This document shows positions 25,715-35,459 of a stretch of 42,647 nt of DNA, in pieces. Under the pieces are notes generated by a model. The model was not told the DNA's origin. It searched no databases and was given only the letters and a program-made list of their open reading frames with translations. The position numbers and the translations under genes are program-made. Position 1 is the first letter of the stretch; each line of letters begins with the position of its first letter. Origin of the DNA: Terrimonas sp. (GTDB taxonomy: Bacteria; Bacteroidota; Bacteroidia; Chitinophagales; Chitinophagaceae); assembly GCA_016125075.1 (NCBI GenBank), contig WGMO01000012.1:1-42647 (forward strand). Reading direction: 5' to 3'.

Positions 25715-27388
25715 TTAATAGCCGGGATTCTGTGTCAAAGTCGGGTTGGCAGACAAGGCTACGGATGGAATCGGGAAAATACGCCGATACGTATCTGTGT
25801 TTGTCTTGAACCCATAACTATCTTCAAATTTACCAAAACGGATCATGTCATTCCGGTGCCAGGTTTCCCAGGAAAATTCACGGCATCTTTCTGCATAGAT
25901 ATCATCCAGGGTTACGGAACCAAGGGCAGGAGAAGTGGTTCTGTTGGATCGCAATAAATTAACCAGTGAAAGGGCCGTCTGTCCCAGGGTGGCGCTCCCA
26001 CCTCGCTGAATGGCTTCTGCTTTCATCAGGATAATATCTGAATAACGGAGAAAGGGCACATCATTGTTCTGGTTACGATTGGTCGTATTGGTATAATCAG
26101 CAATGAATTTGATATTCCGGGTTCCCATGTTCCAGCCTATTTCATCATTACCCACATCAAACAGGGTCGGGTTCGCCCTTAAAACGATATTGGGGTCAAT
26201 GGTGAGGTGATAAATATAAGTAGCCCCGCCATCAGCACCGGCATAAAACTGGTCATATCCCTTTTTGGTAGTCTTCACCATGATTGGGTTACCATCTTCC
26301 CAGTACTGGGGGCCTGTTAACCACTGATCATTCCGGATATCATTGGGATCATTAAAATAGGCATAGTATTCGGGTAATGTTGCCCTGGGTCCGCTGGGTT
26401 TACTGTTGGCCAAGCCATTTCCGGTGGTTTGATTCATAATGGGATCAACATTTGTGCCTGCCGTAGAACCTGAATATTTATAACGTATCCCCAGGTTACG
26501 GTTCAGGTCATAACGGGCATAAAACATATATCCTCCGGAAGTGGAAGGGTCAAAAGGAATCGCGAAAATGAATTCCTTCATGGCCGGTCCATTGGTGGGA
26601 TAAAACATTTGCAGATAAGAACTCCTGGGTTCGAGTGCATATTGTGACCCGCCCCCTGCATTGATAACACTGTCGCAGGCTGCAATACACTCATTGTATT
26701 TGGCCGTGCCCGTATACACCTGTGCGTTGAGATAGAGTTTGGCCAGCAAGGCATAAGCGGTATACCGGTTAGGTTTACCATAGGTAGTGGCGCCGGATGC
26801 TGTTTTAAGAAAAGGTATGGCCGACTTTAACTGGCTTTCCACAAAGCTGAATACCTGGGCACGGGGGGCATTGGGATGCAACTCCGTATTGCCATAGGTC
26901 GTATCCAGGGGCACATTGCCATAAAGATCCAGCATCATGAAATAGGCCATGGCCCGCATGGTCTTGATTTCCGCCAGGCTCGCATCTTTAACGGGTCCAT
27001 CGGGTGAATTGCTTACGATATAAATCGTCTGGTTGGCGGTACCAATAATATTGGAAAGATAATTCCAGGTTGAATTCACCCAGGCATTATCCTTGGTCCA
27101 GGTATGCCGGTGCAATTCCTGGTATTTATTACCATCATACCAGTTATTGCCATAGGCCGGCAGGATCGCTTCATCGCTGCTGCAACTCTGCGTAAACCAG
27201 TAATCCACAGCAAAATTATTCCTGAATGCGGTATAGATGGGTCCTATCACCGAATTGTATTGCGCCTCTGTAGTGGGGAAGACATCCGGTGTAAGTTCCG
27301 ATGTGATCGGCACATCAATTTTATGACAGGAGGTGAGCAACCCGGCCGTGATCACAGGAAGGGCTAAAAATTTTATGATACTTTTCAT
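25715..27388 (-). CDS. susD: SusD/RagB-family nutrient-binding outer-membrane lipoprotein
   Basis: The product has 557 residues from the ATG at 27388; a start seven codons upstream is also open but spoils the leader. The N-terminus has a hydrophobic segment ending LLTSC, a standard lipobox. The body has the TPR-like helices of RagB/SusD, including the DLYGNVPLDTTYGN segment (about residues 155-170) and the C-terminal ERCREFSWETWHRNDMIRFG region that is a family hallmark. It caps the SusC barrel and captures glycans at the cell surface. It follows susC by 27 bases. The ligand is inferred to be a pectic or arabinan oligosaccharide from the neighbouring enzymes. The symbol denotes the family, not starch specificity. 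Confidence 0.95.
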   Translation of the reverse strand: MKSIIKFLALPVITAGLLTSCHKIDVPITSELTPDVFPTTEAQYNSVIGPIYTAFRNNFAVDYWFTQSCSSDEAILPAYGNNWYDGNKYQELHRHTWTKDNAWVNSTWNYLSNIIGTANQTIYIVSNSPDGPVKDASLAEIKTMRAMAYFMMLDLYGNVPLDTTYGNTELHPNAPRAQVFSFVESQLKSAIPFLKTASGATTYGKPNRYTAYALLAKLYLNAQVYTGTAKYNECIAACDSVINAGGGSQYALEPRSSYLQMFYPTNGPAMKEFIFAIPFDPSTSGGYMFYARYDLNRNLGIRYKYSGSTAGTNVDPIMNQTTGNGLANSKPSGPRATLPEYYAYFNDPNDIRNDQWLTGPQYWEDGNPIMVKTTKKGYDQFYAGADGGATYIYHLTIDPNIVLRANPTLFDVGNDEIGWNMGTRNIKFIADYTNTTNRNQNNDVPFLRYSDIILMKAEAIQRGGSATLGQTALSLVNLLRSNRTTSPALGSVTLDDIYAERCREFSWETWHRNDMIRFGKFEDSYGFKTNTDTYRRIFPIPSVALSANPTLTQNPGY

Positions 27389-27415
27389 ATTATTAATATT
27401 TAATAGCATTTTTTT

Positions 27416-30400
27416 TTAGAAGGATACATTAACGCCAAAGAGTATGGTCCTTGTTTTAGGATAGAAATTATTATAGTCAACCCCCGGAGCGGCACCACCC
27501 TGGTTGATTTCGGGATCGATCCCCTTGTATTTGGTGATCACGAAGAGGTTATTGACCGAAGTATACACCCTTACGGACTGCACATACTTGCTTTTGCTGT
27601 TGATCGTATACGCTAATGTGGCATTGTCAAATCGTACATAAGATCCACTTTCTATAAACCGGGTGGAGTAGCTCGAATTCTTGGTATCAGTGATTTTATC
27701 GCCGGAAGCATCTGCCGAGATATTATTCAGCGCGGCAGCAGCAACATAGAACAGGTCTGCCCGGGTAGCATTGAATATCTTGTTGCCAAAAACACCCCGC
27801 ATGAAAATATTCAGGTCAAAATTTTTATAGCGGAAACTGTTGTTCCAGCCCATCAGTATTTTCGGCTGGGCATTTCCCACATAAAAATAATCAACTCCAA
27901 TAGCCGGTGCAGTGGTCAGGGTGCCATCATGTTTTAAAAACTGGGAATTACCATTGGCATCCTTACCGGAATAGATCAGCGAAAAGAACTGGCCGAGGGG
28001 CTGGCCGACCTTCAGGATCTGCAGGGTACTGTTTGTCTGGCCGGGTCCTTCAGGATCGGAATACCGGATGGAATCACTGTTGCCATAGGGATTGGTCAAA
28101 CTGGTGATGAGGTTTTTGTTATGCGCGAGGTTCAGTGAAGTATTCCAGCTGAAATCTCCTTTGCTCACCGGGGTTGCATTAATGGTCAATTCAATACCCT
28201 TGTTACTCATACTGCCTCCATTGGCCCATATCTTACCACCGGGCACCAAAGCGGGACTAACAGAATAATTAAAGATCATGCCGGTTGTCTCTTTATTGTA
28301 CCAGTCGAAGGAACCACTGATCTTTCCTTTCAGGATCGTGAAGTCCAGACCAATATTGGTAGTAGCCGTCTTTTCCCATTTCAGGTCAGGATTTGCACCC
28401 TGTATAGGACCATAGGCACCAGCCTGTACACCATTGGAATAGTAGGTGCCGGTACTGCCATATAAAAACTGTGCGGTATAAGCACCGAATCCCTGTGAGT
28501 TTCCGGTAACGCCATAACTGCCCCTGAGTTTCAATTCATCAAGCAGCTGCTGGTTCTGCATAAAGTTTTCCTGTGTAATCCTCCAGGCCAGGCCTACGGA
28601 GGGGAAATAACCCCATTTATTATTGGCCCCAAACACAGAACCGCCATCTCTCCTGATAGAACCCTGGAACAGGTATTTATCTTTATAGCCATAATTCAAT
28701 CTTCCGAAATCCGAAATCAGGCGGGTTTGTCCATATATACCGTCGGGCCCAAACTGGATACGGTAATTGGAAATAGCATAGGGGTTGCCCAATGCCAGGT
28801 TATTGTACCCGATATTATCAGCGGGAAAATTAGTACTGGAGGTCTGGAATCCGTCTCCATATATATTATCCTGCCATGAATATCCCAATACCGCATTCAA
28901 AGCATGATCCCCGAATTTCCGGTTCCAGGTCAGGAAGGATTCAACCGTTTTAGAAGTATTCTGGTAAGTGCTTCGCAGGGCTGAACCGTTTGTACCGAAT
29001 AAATTCCCGATCAGGGTATGCGAGATGCCGATACCGGGATCGGGGTTATTATAAAAATTACTGGCCGGGTAGTTGGAATAATAGCTATCGTAAAACTCTC
29101 CGTGCAGGGAACTTACCCGCTGATAAGACAGATTGAGATTATAAGTAAGGTCAAAGGGAAGTTTCACTTCTGTGGTAAACCCACCGATAAGGCTATTATA
29201 TTTGGTGCGGTCACTGGCATGATCGATAATTGCCAAAGGGTTAAAATAACCAGTGGTATTGAAATTCTCAAAATAAGAACCGTCAGGGTTCTTTACGGGC
29301 GATACCGGTAAGTGGCGGGTAGCCTGTAACAGCACGATATTTTGCAGGGGAACATAATCTGCATTGCTGCTGGAATTCGAAACATTCAATCCGAATTTCA
29401 CTTTGTCATTGAAAGCATATTGTTCAACACTTAATCGGGCTATGACCCTTTGCAGCCTGCTTCTCACCAGGATACCCTGCTTATCGAGATAGTTGATACT
29501 GGCACTATAGGTGCTGTGTTCTCCCCCTCCGCTGAAGGACAGGTTGTGGTTATTTGATAAAGCAGATGAACGCTGAATGGCCTTCATCCAGTCTGTATCG
29601 GCGCCGAGGTCGTCACTGGGTGAAAAAGAGGCGGAATTGGCAGAAAGATAAGACCGCAACTGCGCTGCATTCATCAGGTTCAGGTTGGACGTCACTTTCT
29701 CAAAACCGACATATCCGTTATAGGAGGTCTGCACCTGTCCTTTTCTGCCTTTCTTAGTCGTCACAATGATCACCCCGCTGGCGGCACGGTTACCATAAAT
29801 AGCCGTGGCGGCAGCATCTTTCAATACATCAATTGAGGCAATATCATCCGGGGCAATAACAGTAATATCGGCGCCTGGTACCCCATCAATCACATAAAAA
29901 GGTGCACCGGGGCTGTTAATGGTGGAGGCACCCCGCATGATTACCGCAGCGGATTTATTCGGGTCGCCGCTGGCACTGATATTCAAACCGGCCACTTTTC
30001 CCTGCAGCAACTGACCAATGTCTGCAATCGCTCCGCGGTTCAGGTCTTCGGGTTTTACCGTGGTGATGGCGCTGGAAAGATTTTTCCTGCTGCTTTTACC
30101 ATAACCCACCACAACCACATCACCAAGTGTGGCAATAGCGGATTCCAGTATCACATCATAGTTGTTTGCATCAGATACGGTAATTTCCTTTGCGGCATAA
30201 GAAACGGCACTGAATACCAGCACATCCCCTTCTTTGGCCCTGATGGAAAATGTTCCGGTTGCGGAGGTGACCGTGGCAACGGCCGTCGATTTTACGGAGA
30301 CCGTGATACCCTGTAAGGGTTTACCTTCGGCGTCAGCAACCTTTCCGGTAACATCTTTGGTACCGGAGCGCTGCGCAACCATCAAAAATGGCAGCATCAG

Positions 30401-30460
30401 CAGGGAAGCCAGGAACAGCACCGACTTCCTTTTAAGCAGCGAAAAGCATAGCAATCTCAT
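27416..30460 (-). CDS. susC: SusC/RagA-family TonB-dependent outer-membrane transporter
   Basis: The product has 1014 residues, typical for the family. In order: signal peptide (about 1-30), a carboxypeptidase-regulatory-like domain (DVTGKVADAEGKPLQGITV onwards, about 36-115), a TonB-box region with VVVVGYG (about 134-140), a plug with the SusC signature VIDGVPG and DAAATAIYGNRAASGVIIVTT, then a 22-strand barrel ending in the terminal Phe of FGVNVSF. It imports glycans bound by the SusD partner. No N-terminal secretin/STN extension is present, so an anti-sigma partner is not expected. It is the first gene of the polysaccharide utilization operon; the 124-base upstream gap should contain its promoter. 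Confidence 0.97.
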   Translation of the reverse strand: MRLLCFSLLKRKSVLFLASLLMLPFLMVAQRSGTKDVTGKVADAEGKPLQGITVSVKSTAVATVTSATGTFSIRAKEGDVLVFSAVSYAAKEITVSDANNYDVILESAIATLGDVVVVGYGKSSRKNLSSAITTVKPEDLNRGAIADIGQLLQGKVAGLNISASGDPNKSAAVIMRGASTINSPGAPFYVIDGVPGADITVIAPDDIASIDVLKDAAATAIYGNRAASGVIIVTTKKGRKGQVQTSYNGYVGFEKVTSNLNLMNAAQLRSYLSANSASFSPSDDLGADTDWMKAIQRSSALSNNHNLSFSGGGEHSTYSASINYLDKQGILVRSRLQRVIARLSVEQYAFNDKVKFGLNVSNSSSNADYVPLQNIVLLQATRHLPVSPVKNPDGSYFENFNTTGYFNPLAIIDHASDRTKYNSLIGGFTTEVKLPFDLTYNLNLSYQRVSSLHGEFYDSYYSNYPASNFYNNPDPGIGISHTLIGNLFGTNGSALRSTYQNTSKTVESFLTWNRKFGDHALNAVLGYSWQDNIYGDGFQTSSTNFPADNIGYNNLALGNPYAISNYRIQFGPDGIYGQTRLISDFGRLNYGYKDKYLFQGSIRRDGGSVFGANNKWGYFPSVGLAWRITQENFMQNQQLLDELKLRGSYGVTGNSQGFGAYTAQFLYGSTGTYYSNGVQAGAYGPIQGANPDLKWEKTATTNIGLDFTILKGKISGSFDWYNKETTGMIFNYSVSPALVPGGKIWANGGSMSNKGIELTINATPVSKGDFSWNTSLNLAHNKNLITSLTNPYGNSDSIRYSDPEGPGQTNSTLQILKVGQPLGQFFSLIYSGKDANGNSQFLKHDGTLTTAPAIGVDYFYVGNAQPKILMGWNNSFRYKNFDLNIFMRGVFGNKIFNATRADLFYVAAAALNNISADASGDKITDTKNSSYSTRFIESGSYVRFDNATLAYTINSKSKYVQSVRVYTSVNNLFVITKYKGIDPEINQGGAAPGVDYNNFYPKTRTILFGVNVSF

Positions 30461-30516
30461 ATCAGATTTTTTTGTTTGTGACAGAAAAATTTTAACTATT
30501 AATAATTGTTATTTAT

Positions 30517-30524
30517 ACACTTAT
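30517..30524 (-). promoter_or_regulatory. Candidate AraR-like site upstream of susC
   Basis: On the minus strand this 8-mer reads ATAAGTGT inside an A/T-rich block (A run before it, ATAAATAAC after it). The same ATAAGTGT lies in the centre of the araB promoter palindrome (35475-35482). A shared regulator is inference, and the A/T-rich context raises the chance of coincidence. Confidence 0.3.
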
Positions 30525-30584
30525 TTTTTTGTCCTCAATAAAACACAACCTCTGACAGCTGTGTTAACTATTTAGTTTTTCAAT

Positions 30585-31475
30585 CTAAAATTTAAGGGTG
30601 GCCGGCAGGTACTTACCCAGGAGTTCCTGGTAATAAGGCTTCAGTTCCTTCCAATCCGGCGGCACAGGGCTTTTGGAATAGAGATCATAGGGATTGAACA
30701 ATTTCACCCATTTCAACATTTCCCGGTCATGGTCATCCAACAGGTATTCGTATTCCCCTTCCCGGTGCCAGGCATAAAATGAATGATACCGCAGCATGTA
30801 CAGGCCCTGTTCGGGGATATAATCTTTCAGCATCTGGTAGATGTATTCATCATGGCCCCAAGACATATGAACTTTTCTCAACCCGCAGCTTTCCTGGTAA
30901 ATGCCCAGCTTCGTATTATAGTCACTGTTATTATAATCAGGATTGTTTTTAAAAAACTCCGGATACACTATTTTATCAGAATAGGCGCATCCTACCGGAA
31001 AGGTATCTCCCACCACCGCCCATTGGGGTTCCCCAAACAGGCAAAGTACTTTTCCCATATCATGCATCAATCCCACCAGCACCATCCAATCTGGATGACC
31101 ATCGCGCCGGATCGCTTCGGAGGTTTGGAGTAAATGCTGGAACTGGTCAAGGTCCGTATCGGGATCAGAATCATCTACCAACTGGTTCAGGAAATCAAAA
31201 GCCTCCCAAACCGGCATTTCCTTCTTATTGAACTGCAGGAATTCATTTTCCTTTTGTGTTACAAAATCGTATGACTGGTAAGTATGGTTCAGGCGGTAAA
31301 ATTCCTTCACGGTATCCCGGGCAGGGGATTCATAATTCCTGTACGCTTCTGTAGATTTTGCCTGGGCAATGGCTTCGGGATTGGGGTATCTTTCCAGCAC
31401 ATCATCTTCCCATTCGTCAAGGCTGTTTAAGGGATTAATCTCTTTAGATGTAAAGCCTGGTTTTTCGCTTTGCAT
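30585..31475 (-). CDS. myo-Inositol oxygenase
   Basis: The product has 296 residues from the ATG at 31475; the frame is open 50 codons further but that part is not family-like. It is a di-iron HD-type oxygenase converting myo-inositol and O2 to D-glucuronate. All six iron ligands can be placed: H114 (QHLLQTSE), H138 and D139 (GLMHDMGK), H208 (WGHDEY), H231 (RYHSFYAWH) and D264 (NPYDLYS). Length and motifs match eukaryotic MIOX, which is patchily distributed in bacteria. It is cytoplasmic. It diverges from a LacI gene across a 162-base gap that carries a LacI-type palindrome. It is convergent with nothing nearby and lies behind the susC promoter region. Confidence 0.94.
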   Translation of the reverse strand: MQSEKPGFTSKEINPLNSLDEWEDDVLERYPNPEAIAQAKSTEAYRNYESPARDTVKEFYRLNHTYQSYDFVTQKENEFLQFNKKEMPVWEAFDFLNQLVDDSDPDTDLDQFQHLLQTSEAIRRDGHPDWMVLVGLMHDMGKVLCLFGEPQWAVVGDTFPVGCAYSDKIVYPEFFKNNPDYNNSDYNTKLGIYQESCGLRKVHMSWGHDEYIYQMLKDYIPEQGLYMLRYHSFYAWHREGEYEYLLDDHDREMLKWVKLFNPYDLYSKSPVPPDWKELKPYYQELLGKYLPATLKF

Positions 31476-31561
31476 GGCAATCGTTTTTCGTTTCGTTGAA
31501 GTTCTGGTGGCTAAATTGCTTTTTTTTATTAACAGATTTGTAAAATGATATAGCTTTATTT

Positions 31562-31577
31562 GCGAAACCGTTTTCGC
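31562..31577. promoter_or_regulatory. LacI-family operator between MIOX and lacI-type gene
   Basis: GCGAAACCGTTTTCGC is a 16-bp CG-centred palindrome with 6-bp perfect outer arms (GCGAAA/TTTCGC) and one mismatched inner pair. This is the classic architecture bound by LacI-family repressors. It lies in the divergent gap, 61 bases before the regulator ATG and 87 bases from the oxygenase ATG. A second small palindrome ACGATCGT (31593-31600) and a hairpin CGGGT/ACCCG (31604-31619) lie in the regulator leader. Confidence 0.75.
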
Positions 31578-31637
31578 CCGCAAGCAGCTAAAACGATCGT
31601 ACACGGGTCTAAAAACCCGGGACAAAGACGTGAACGA

Positions 31638-32654
31638 ATGAAAAAAGTCAATATCAGGGAACTGGCACAGGTGCTGAATATTTCTGTTGCCACTGTTTCA
31701 AAAGCCCTTCGGGACAGCCATGAAATCAGCGCTGAAACCAAGAAGAAAGTGGTTGAAATGGCTGCCCTGCTGAACTATACTCCCAATCCTCACGCCAGCA
31801 GTTTACGGAAAAAGAACAGCAAGACCATTGGTGTTATCCTGCCTAAAGTGGCCGATAATTTCTTTTCGCTTGCGATCAACGGCATCCAATCCATTGCAGA
31901 GAGCAAGGGTTACCACCTGCTCATTTATCTGTCGCATGATAAATTCATCAATGAAAAACTTATCGTTGCGGATTGTGGCAGCGGACGGGTTGACGGTATA
32001 TTAATTTCCATTTCGGGTGATACGGAAACTGCCGAACACCTTCGGCAACTCAACGAAGAAAACATTCCAATCGTTTTTTTTGACCGTGACTTTGATGGTT
32101 TTGATACGGCCCGGGTCATTACCAATGACCGGGAATGCGGATACATGGCCGGTAAACACCTGGTTGAAAAAGGAATGCAGCGGCCGGTATTCCTTTCAAT
32201 TTCTTCCAGCCTGCCAATCTGTAAAGAAAGGGCAGAAGGTTTTGAACAAGCCATCCGGGAATCAGGAATTGTTGCCAGCCCGGCCTACCAGCCTGTTTTG
32301 TATTGTGAAGGTTCCGACGAAGCCATCTTTGAACAGATCAAAACCATCATCAGCCAGCAGGATGGACCCGATGCCGTGGTGGCATCAGTTGAAAAGATAG
32401 CCCTGCAGGTGTATATGGCCTGCCAGGAACTCGGGATCCATATACCGGCAGCCCTGAAGGTAATTGCCTTCTCAACATTGGAAACCGCCCCTATCCTGAA
32501 CCCATCGCTCACTACAATCACCCAGCCTGCATTCGAAATCGGCAAAACCGCTGCTGAAATCCTGTTTAAAGGGATCGAGAAAAAAAACTTTGACCTGAAA
32601 GGGGAAAAGATCATACTGCCTTCACGACTGATTGAGAGAGCCTCTACACAATAA
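31638..32654 (+). CDS. LacI-family transcriptional regulator
   Basis: The product has 338 residues from the ATG at 31638. An upstream ATG at 31560 is in frame but overlaps the operator, and its extension is not LacI-like. The N-terminal helix-turn-helix and hinge are textbook: [20 protein letters not shown] (residues 4-23), then [22 protein letters not shown] and the hinge PHASSLRKK. The C-terminal domain is a ribose-binding-protein-like sensor. It should repress or activate the divergent inositol oxygenase and the symporter that follows 154 bases downstream, with a sugar or inositol-derived effector. The effector is not readable from sequence. Autoregulation is likely given the operator position. 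Confidence 0.93.
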   Translation: MKKVNIRELAQVLNISVATVSKALRDSHEISAETKKKVVEMAALLNYTPNPHASSLRKKNSKTIGVILPKVADNFFSLAINGIQSIAESKGYHLLIYLSHDKFINEKLIVADCGSGRVDGILISISGDTETAEHLRQLNEENIPIVFFDRDFDGFDTARVITNDRECGYMAGKHLVEKGMQRPVFLSISSSLPICKERAEGFEQAIRESGIVASPAYQPVLYCEGSDEAIFEQIKTIISQQDGPDAVVASVEKIALQVYMACQELGIHIPAALKVIAFSTLETAPILNPSLTTITQPAFEIGKTAAEILFKGIEKKNFDLKGEKIILPSRLIERASTQ

Positions 32655-32808
32655 TTTTTAGATTCATCATACACCCTGATGCAGGGACGGAATAATATGG
32701 TTATAGTATGTGCTTGAACTTTTCCCCTGCAAAAAAATCAATAAACTTCTGCAGAAAGAAATATATTGTGCCGCTAGCGCGTCCTCATTTTATAAACCAA
32801 CGATTGTT

Positions 32809-34470
32809 ATGAAACTGCAAATTGCTGATTATCTCATCATCATTGTCTATTTCCTTTTTGTGATCGGTGTAGGGGTCATTATCAAAAAAAGAATAAAATC
32901 AAGCAATGATTTTTTAACCAGCAACCGGAGCATCCCTCTTTGGATCACCAGCCTTGCCTTTATCTCCGCCAACCTGGGTGCACAGGAGGTGCTGGGCATG
33001 GTGGCATCCGGCGCCAAATACGGGATCATGACGGTTCACTTCTATTGGGTGGGTGCCATTTTTGCCATGGTATTCCTGGGAGTGTTCATGATGCCTTTTT
33101 ATTATGGCAGCCGGGCCCGCAGTGTACCGGAATACCTGTCGCTCCGCTTTGATGAAAAAACAAGAGGTTTAAATGCCATCACTTTTGCGGTGATGACCGT
33201 TTTCTCCTCCGGGATCTCCCTTTTTGCGCTGGCCAAATTGTTGGAAGTGATCCTGAAATGGGATTTTGACGTATCGATCTGGATTGCCGCGGGTATTGTG
33301 ATGATCTATACATTCCTGGGAGGCCTAACCAGTGCGGTTTATAATGAAGTGTTACAATTTTTCCTGATCGTATTAGGACTATCACCGCTTGTGATCGTGG
33401 CCCTGCAGGATGCGGGGGGATGGGAAAATATCAAAGCACAGTTACAACCTGAAATGACCCATGCCTGGAAATATATGGGCAGTGCAGATGACAACCCCAT
33501 GGGGCTCCATTTCATGTCACTGATTTTCGGGCTTGGTTTTGTCATGTCATTCGGTTACTGGTGTACTGATTTTCTTGTTGTGCAAAGGGCCATGATCGCC
33601 CGGAATATGAATGCGGCGCAACGCACCCCCATCCTGGCAGCCATTCCAAAAATGTTCATGCCCATCATCGTTGTTTTACCGGGTATCATCGCCATAGCGC
33701 TGATGCAGCCTGCGTTAGCCTCCAAAGGGTTTACGATACCACAGGATGGCCACGGCGGCCTGGATTATACGATGACACTTCCTTCTTTGATATCCCATTA
33801 CTACCCCAGCGGTTTACTGGGTGTGGGGATCACGGCTCTGATCGCATCCTTCATGAGTGGTATGGCCGGGAATGTAACCGCTTTCAATTCTGTATTTACT
33901 TTTGATATCTACCAGTCCTATTTTGTAAAAAACAAAACGGACAGGCATTATTTACGGGTAGGCAAGCTCGTTACCATATTTGGCATCCTGTTCTCGATCG
34001 GCACGGCCTATATTGCGAAAAGCTTTAACAATATCAACGACTTCCTTCAGCTGGTGTTCAGTTTTGTGAATGGCCCCCTCTTTGCCACTTTCCTGCTGGG
34101 CATGTTCTGGAAACGGACAACGGGGCATGGCGCTTTCTGGGGCTTAATTGCCGGTACGGCCGCCGCTGCTTTAACACATGGTCTTACGGTGGCCGAAGGC
34201 AAGGGAGGATGGATCACAGAATTGTATACGATCCGCAGTGGTATGGGACAGGCATTTATTGTAGCCTCTGTTTCATGGGTAGCCAACTTTTTCACAACTA
34301 TTTTCGTGAGCCTGGCCACAAAACCCAAACCGGAGTCGGAATTAAAAGGGCTAGTCTATTCGCTGACCGACAAACCCAGTTATCACCAGGACAAATGGTA
34401 TCTAAAAGTTGTTCCGCTGGGGATCATACTGATCATCCTGACCCTCCTCCTGAATTTCTTATTCTTCTAA
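32809..34470 (+). CDS. Sodium/solute symporter (SSS family), candidate inositol or uronate transporter
   Basis: The product has 553 residues from the ATG at 32809; an alternative upstream start at 32710 adds a non-hydrophobic, non-conserved extension. About 14 hydrophobic segments are visible. SSS hallmarks include SSNDFLTSNRSIPLW (residues 30-44), the sodium-site region ISANLGAQEVLGM, VPEYLSLRF and GGLTSAVYNEVLQFF. Its position behind a LacI regulator and the inositol oxygenase suggests uptake of myo-inositol or a uronate, but SSS substrate cannot be read from sequence. A 10-mer AACGATTGTT abuts the ATG. A small two-helix membrane protein follows 10 bases downstream. It differs markedly from the second SSS gene at 40725, so it is not a recent duplicate. 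Confidence 0.9.
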   Translation: MKLQIADYLIIIVYFLFVIGVGVIIKKRIKSSNDFLTSNRSIPLWITSLAFISANLGAQEVLGMVASGAKYGIMTVHFYWVGAIFAMVFLGVFMMPFYYGSRARSVPEYLSLRFDEKTRGLNAITFAVMTVFSSGISLFALAKLLEVILKWDFDVSIWIAAGIVMIYTFLGGLTSAVYNEVLQFFLIVLGLSPLVIVALQDAGGWENIKAQLQPEMTHAWKYMGSADDNPMGLHFMSLIFGLGFVMSFGYWCTDFLVVQRAMIARNMNAAQRTPILAAIPKMFMPIIVVLPGIIAIALMQPALASKGFTIPQDGHGGLDYTMTLPSLISHYYPSGLLGVGITALIASFMSGMAGNVTAFNSVFTFDIYQSYFVKNKTDRHYLRVGKLVTIFGILFSIGTAYIAKSFNNINDFLQLVFSFVNGPLFATFLLGMFWKRTTGHGAFWGLIAGTAAAALTHGLTVAEGKGGWITELYTIRSGMGQAFIVASVSWVANFFTTIFVSLATKPKPESELKGLVYSLTDKPSYHQDKWYLKVVPLGIILIILTLLLNFLFF

Positions 34471-34480
34471 AAAAATCACC

Positions 34481-34681
34481 ATGTATAAAAAACTTAATGA
34501 GCTCAGTTTTGTCATCGGTCTTTTTTTTACCCTCGTGTCACTGATCCTGCTGGGTGATTACCTGTTAAGCCCCTCCTCCCAAAAACCGATCAATCTCTAT
34601 ACCGGAATCGGGCTGTTGATCTTTGGTGTTTTCATGATACTGGTAAAAAGTTCTGAAAATCACGGGGATGCTGCCGACTGA
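34481..34681 (+). CDS. Small two-helix membrane protein linked to the symporter
   Basis: The product has 66 residues with two hydrophobic segments (about 10-28 and 40-58) joined by a polar loop SPSSQKPINLYTG and a short acidic tail. It starts 10 bases after the symporter stop on the same strand, so it is almost certainly co-transcribed. I recognise no named family. Its size and placement suggest an accessory or stabilising subunit of the symporter, or simply an orphan membrane peptide. Real coding is supported by the sensible amphipathic layout, the tight spacing and the absence of another good frame. Confidence 0.7.
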   Translation: MYKKLNELSFVIGLFFTLVSLILLGDYLLSPSSQKPINLYTGIGLLIFGVFMILVKSSENHGDAAD

Positions 34682-34725
34682 ACGAAACAATGCTTGCAGG
34701 CCCCGGTTACCCATCGATAAATAAT

Positions 34726-34733
34726 TATATTTG
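34726..34733 (+). promoter_or_regulatory. Bacteroidota -7 box before the AraR-type gene
   Basis: TATATTTG matches the TAnnTTTG -7 consensus exactly. It lies 14 bases before the ATG at 34748, so the leader would be very short. No good TTG -33 element is seen at the usual distance. Confidence 0.4.
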
Positions 34734-34747
34734 GTTCCTAAACCACC

Positions 34748-35452
34748 ATGACAAAATATCAACATCAAAAAAGGGTACTGGTCGCCATCGATTGTATCAT
34801 CTTTGGTTTTGACGGCGCAGACCTAAAACTGCTCCTCATAAAAAGAGGCTTTGAGCCGGAGAAAGGAAAATGGAGCCTGATGGGAGGATTTGTGAAAGCT
34901 ACAGAAAATTTTGAGCAGGCCGCTTCCCGGATCTTAAAACAACTGACCGGTCTTGAAGGCCTGTATATGGAACAATTACTAGCCTTTGGCGATCCCGGCA
35001 GGGATCCTATGGAAAGGACCGTTTCCATCGCCTATTTTTCATTGATCGATATCCTCCAATATGAAAAACAAATCAGCCATGAATACCATGCCGAATGGTT
35101 TTCCCTCCATGAAATTCCCCGCCTGATTTTCGACCATCAGGACATGGTGGAACTGGCCCGGGAAAAACTCAGGTATAAGGCCGCCTTCCATCCTATCCTC
35201 TTTGAACTCCTACCCCAGAAATTCACCCTGCCCCAGTTGCAGCACCTGTATGAAGAAGTATACAATACCCGTTTTGACAAAAGGAATTTCAGCAGAAAGA
35301 TACTTTCTACGGAACTCCTGGTGAAACAAAAGGACAAGGAAAAGGAAAACTCAAAAAAGGGAGCCTACTATTACAAACTCAATAAAAAGAAATACAAGAT
35401 TCATTTTCACGAGATCCTGAACATCATCCCCAACCCTGGAAACCTGCATTAA
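34748..35452 (+). CDS. araR: Nudix-fold transcriptional regulator of L-arabinose use, AraR type
   Basis: The product has 234 residues. The N-terminal half is a Nudix fold with the Nudix box G47-x5-E53-x7-R61, but the catalytic RE..EE..G core reads RILKQLTG, so the glutamates needed for hydrolysis are missing. The C-terminal part (about 150-225) is a winged-helix region: FTLPQLQHLYEEVYNTRFDK, NFSRKIL and a basic segment. This combination of a dead Nudix sensor plus winged helix is established for the Bacteroides arabinose regulator AraR, which responds to L-arabinose. It sits directly before araB, separated by 57 bases that contain a strong palindrome. I am confident of the family; the name rests on context. 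Confidence 0.9.
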   Translation: MTKYQHQKRVLVAIDCIIFGFDGADLKLLLIKRGFEPEKGKWSLMGGFVKATENFEQAASRILKQLTGLEGLYMEQLLAFGDPGRDPMERTVSIAYFSLIDILQYEKQISHEYHAEWFSLHEIPRLIFDHQDMVELAREKLRYKAAFHPILFELLPQKFTLPQLQHLYEEVYNTRFDKRNFSRKILSTELLVKQKDKEKENSKKGAYYYKLNKKKYKIHFHEILNIIPNPGNLH

Positions 35453-35459
35453 ACGTTTT

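Noticed and set aside
31476-31625. Upstream start for the inositol oxygenase
   Set aside because: The 50 added residues are not family-like, and the extension would translate through the LacI operator region.
32674-32686. Terminator after the LacI gene
   Set aside because: CCCTG-ATG-CAGGG is only a 5-bp stem with no T run; too weak to call.
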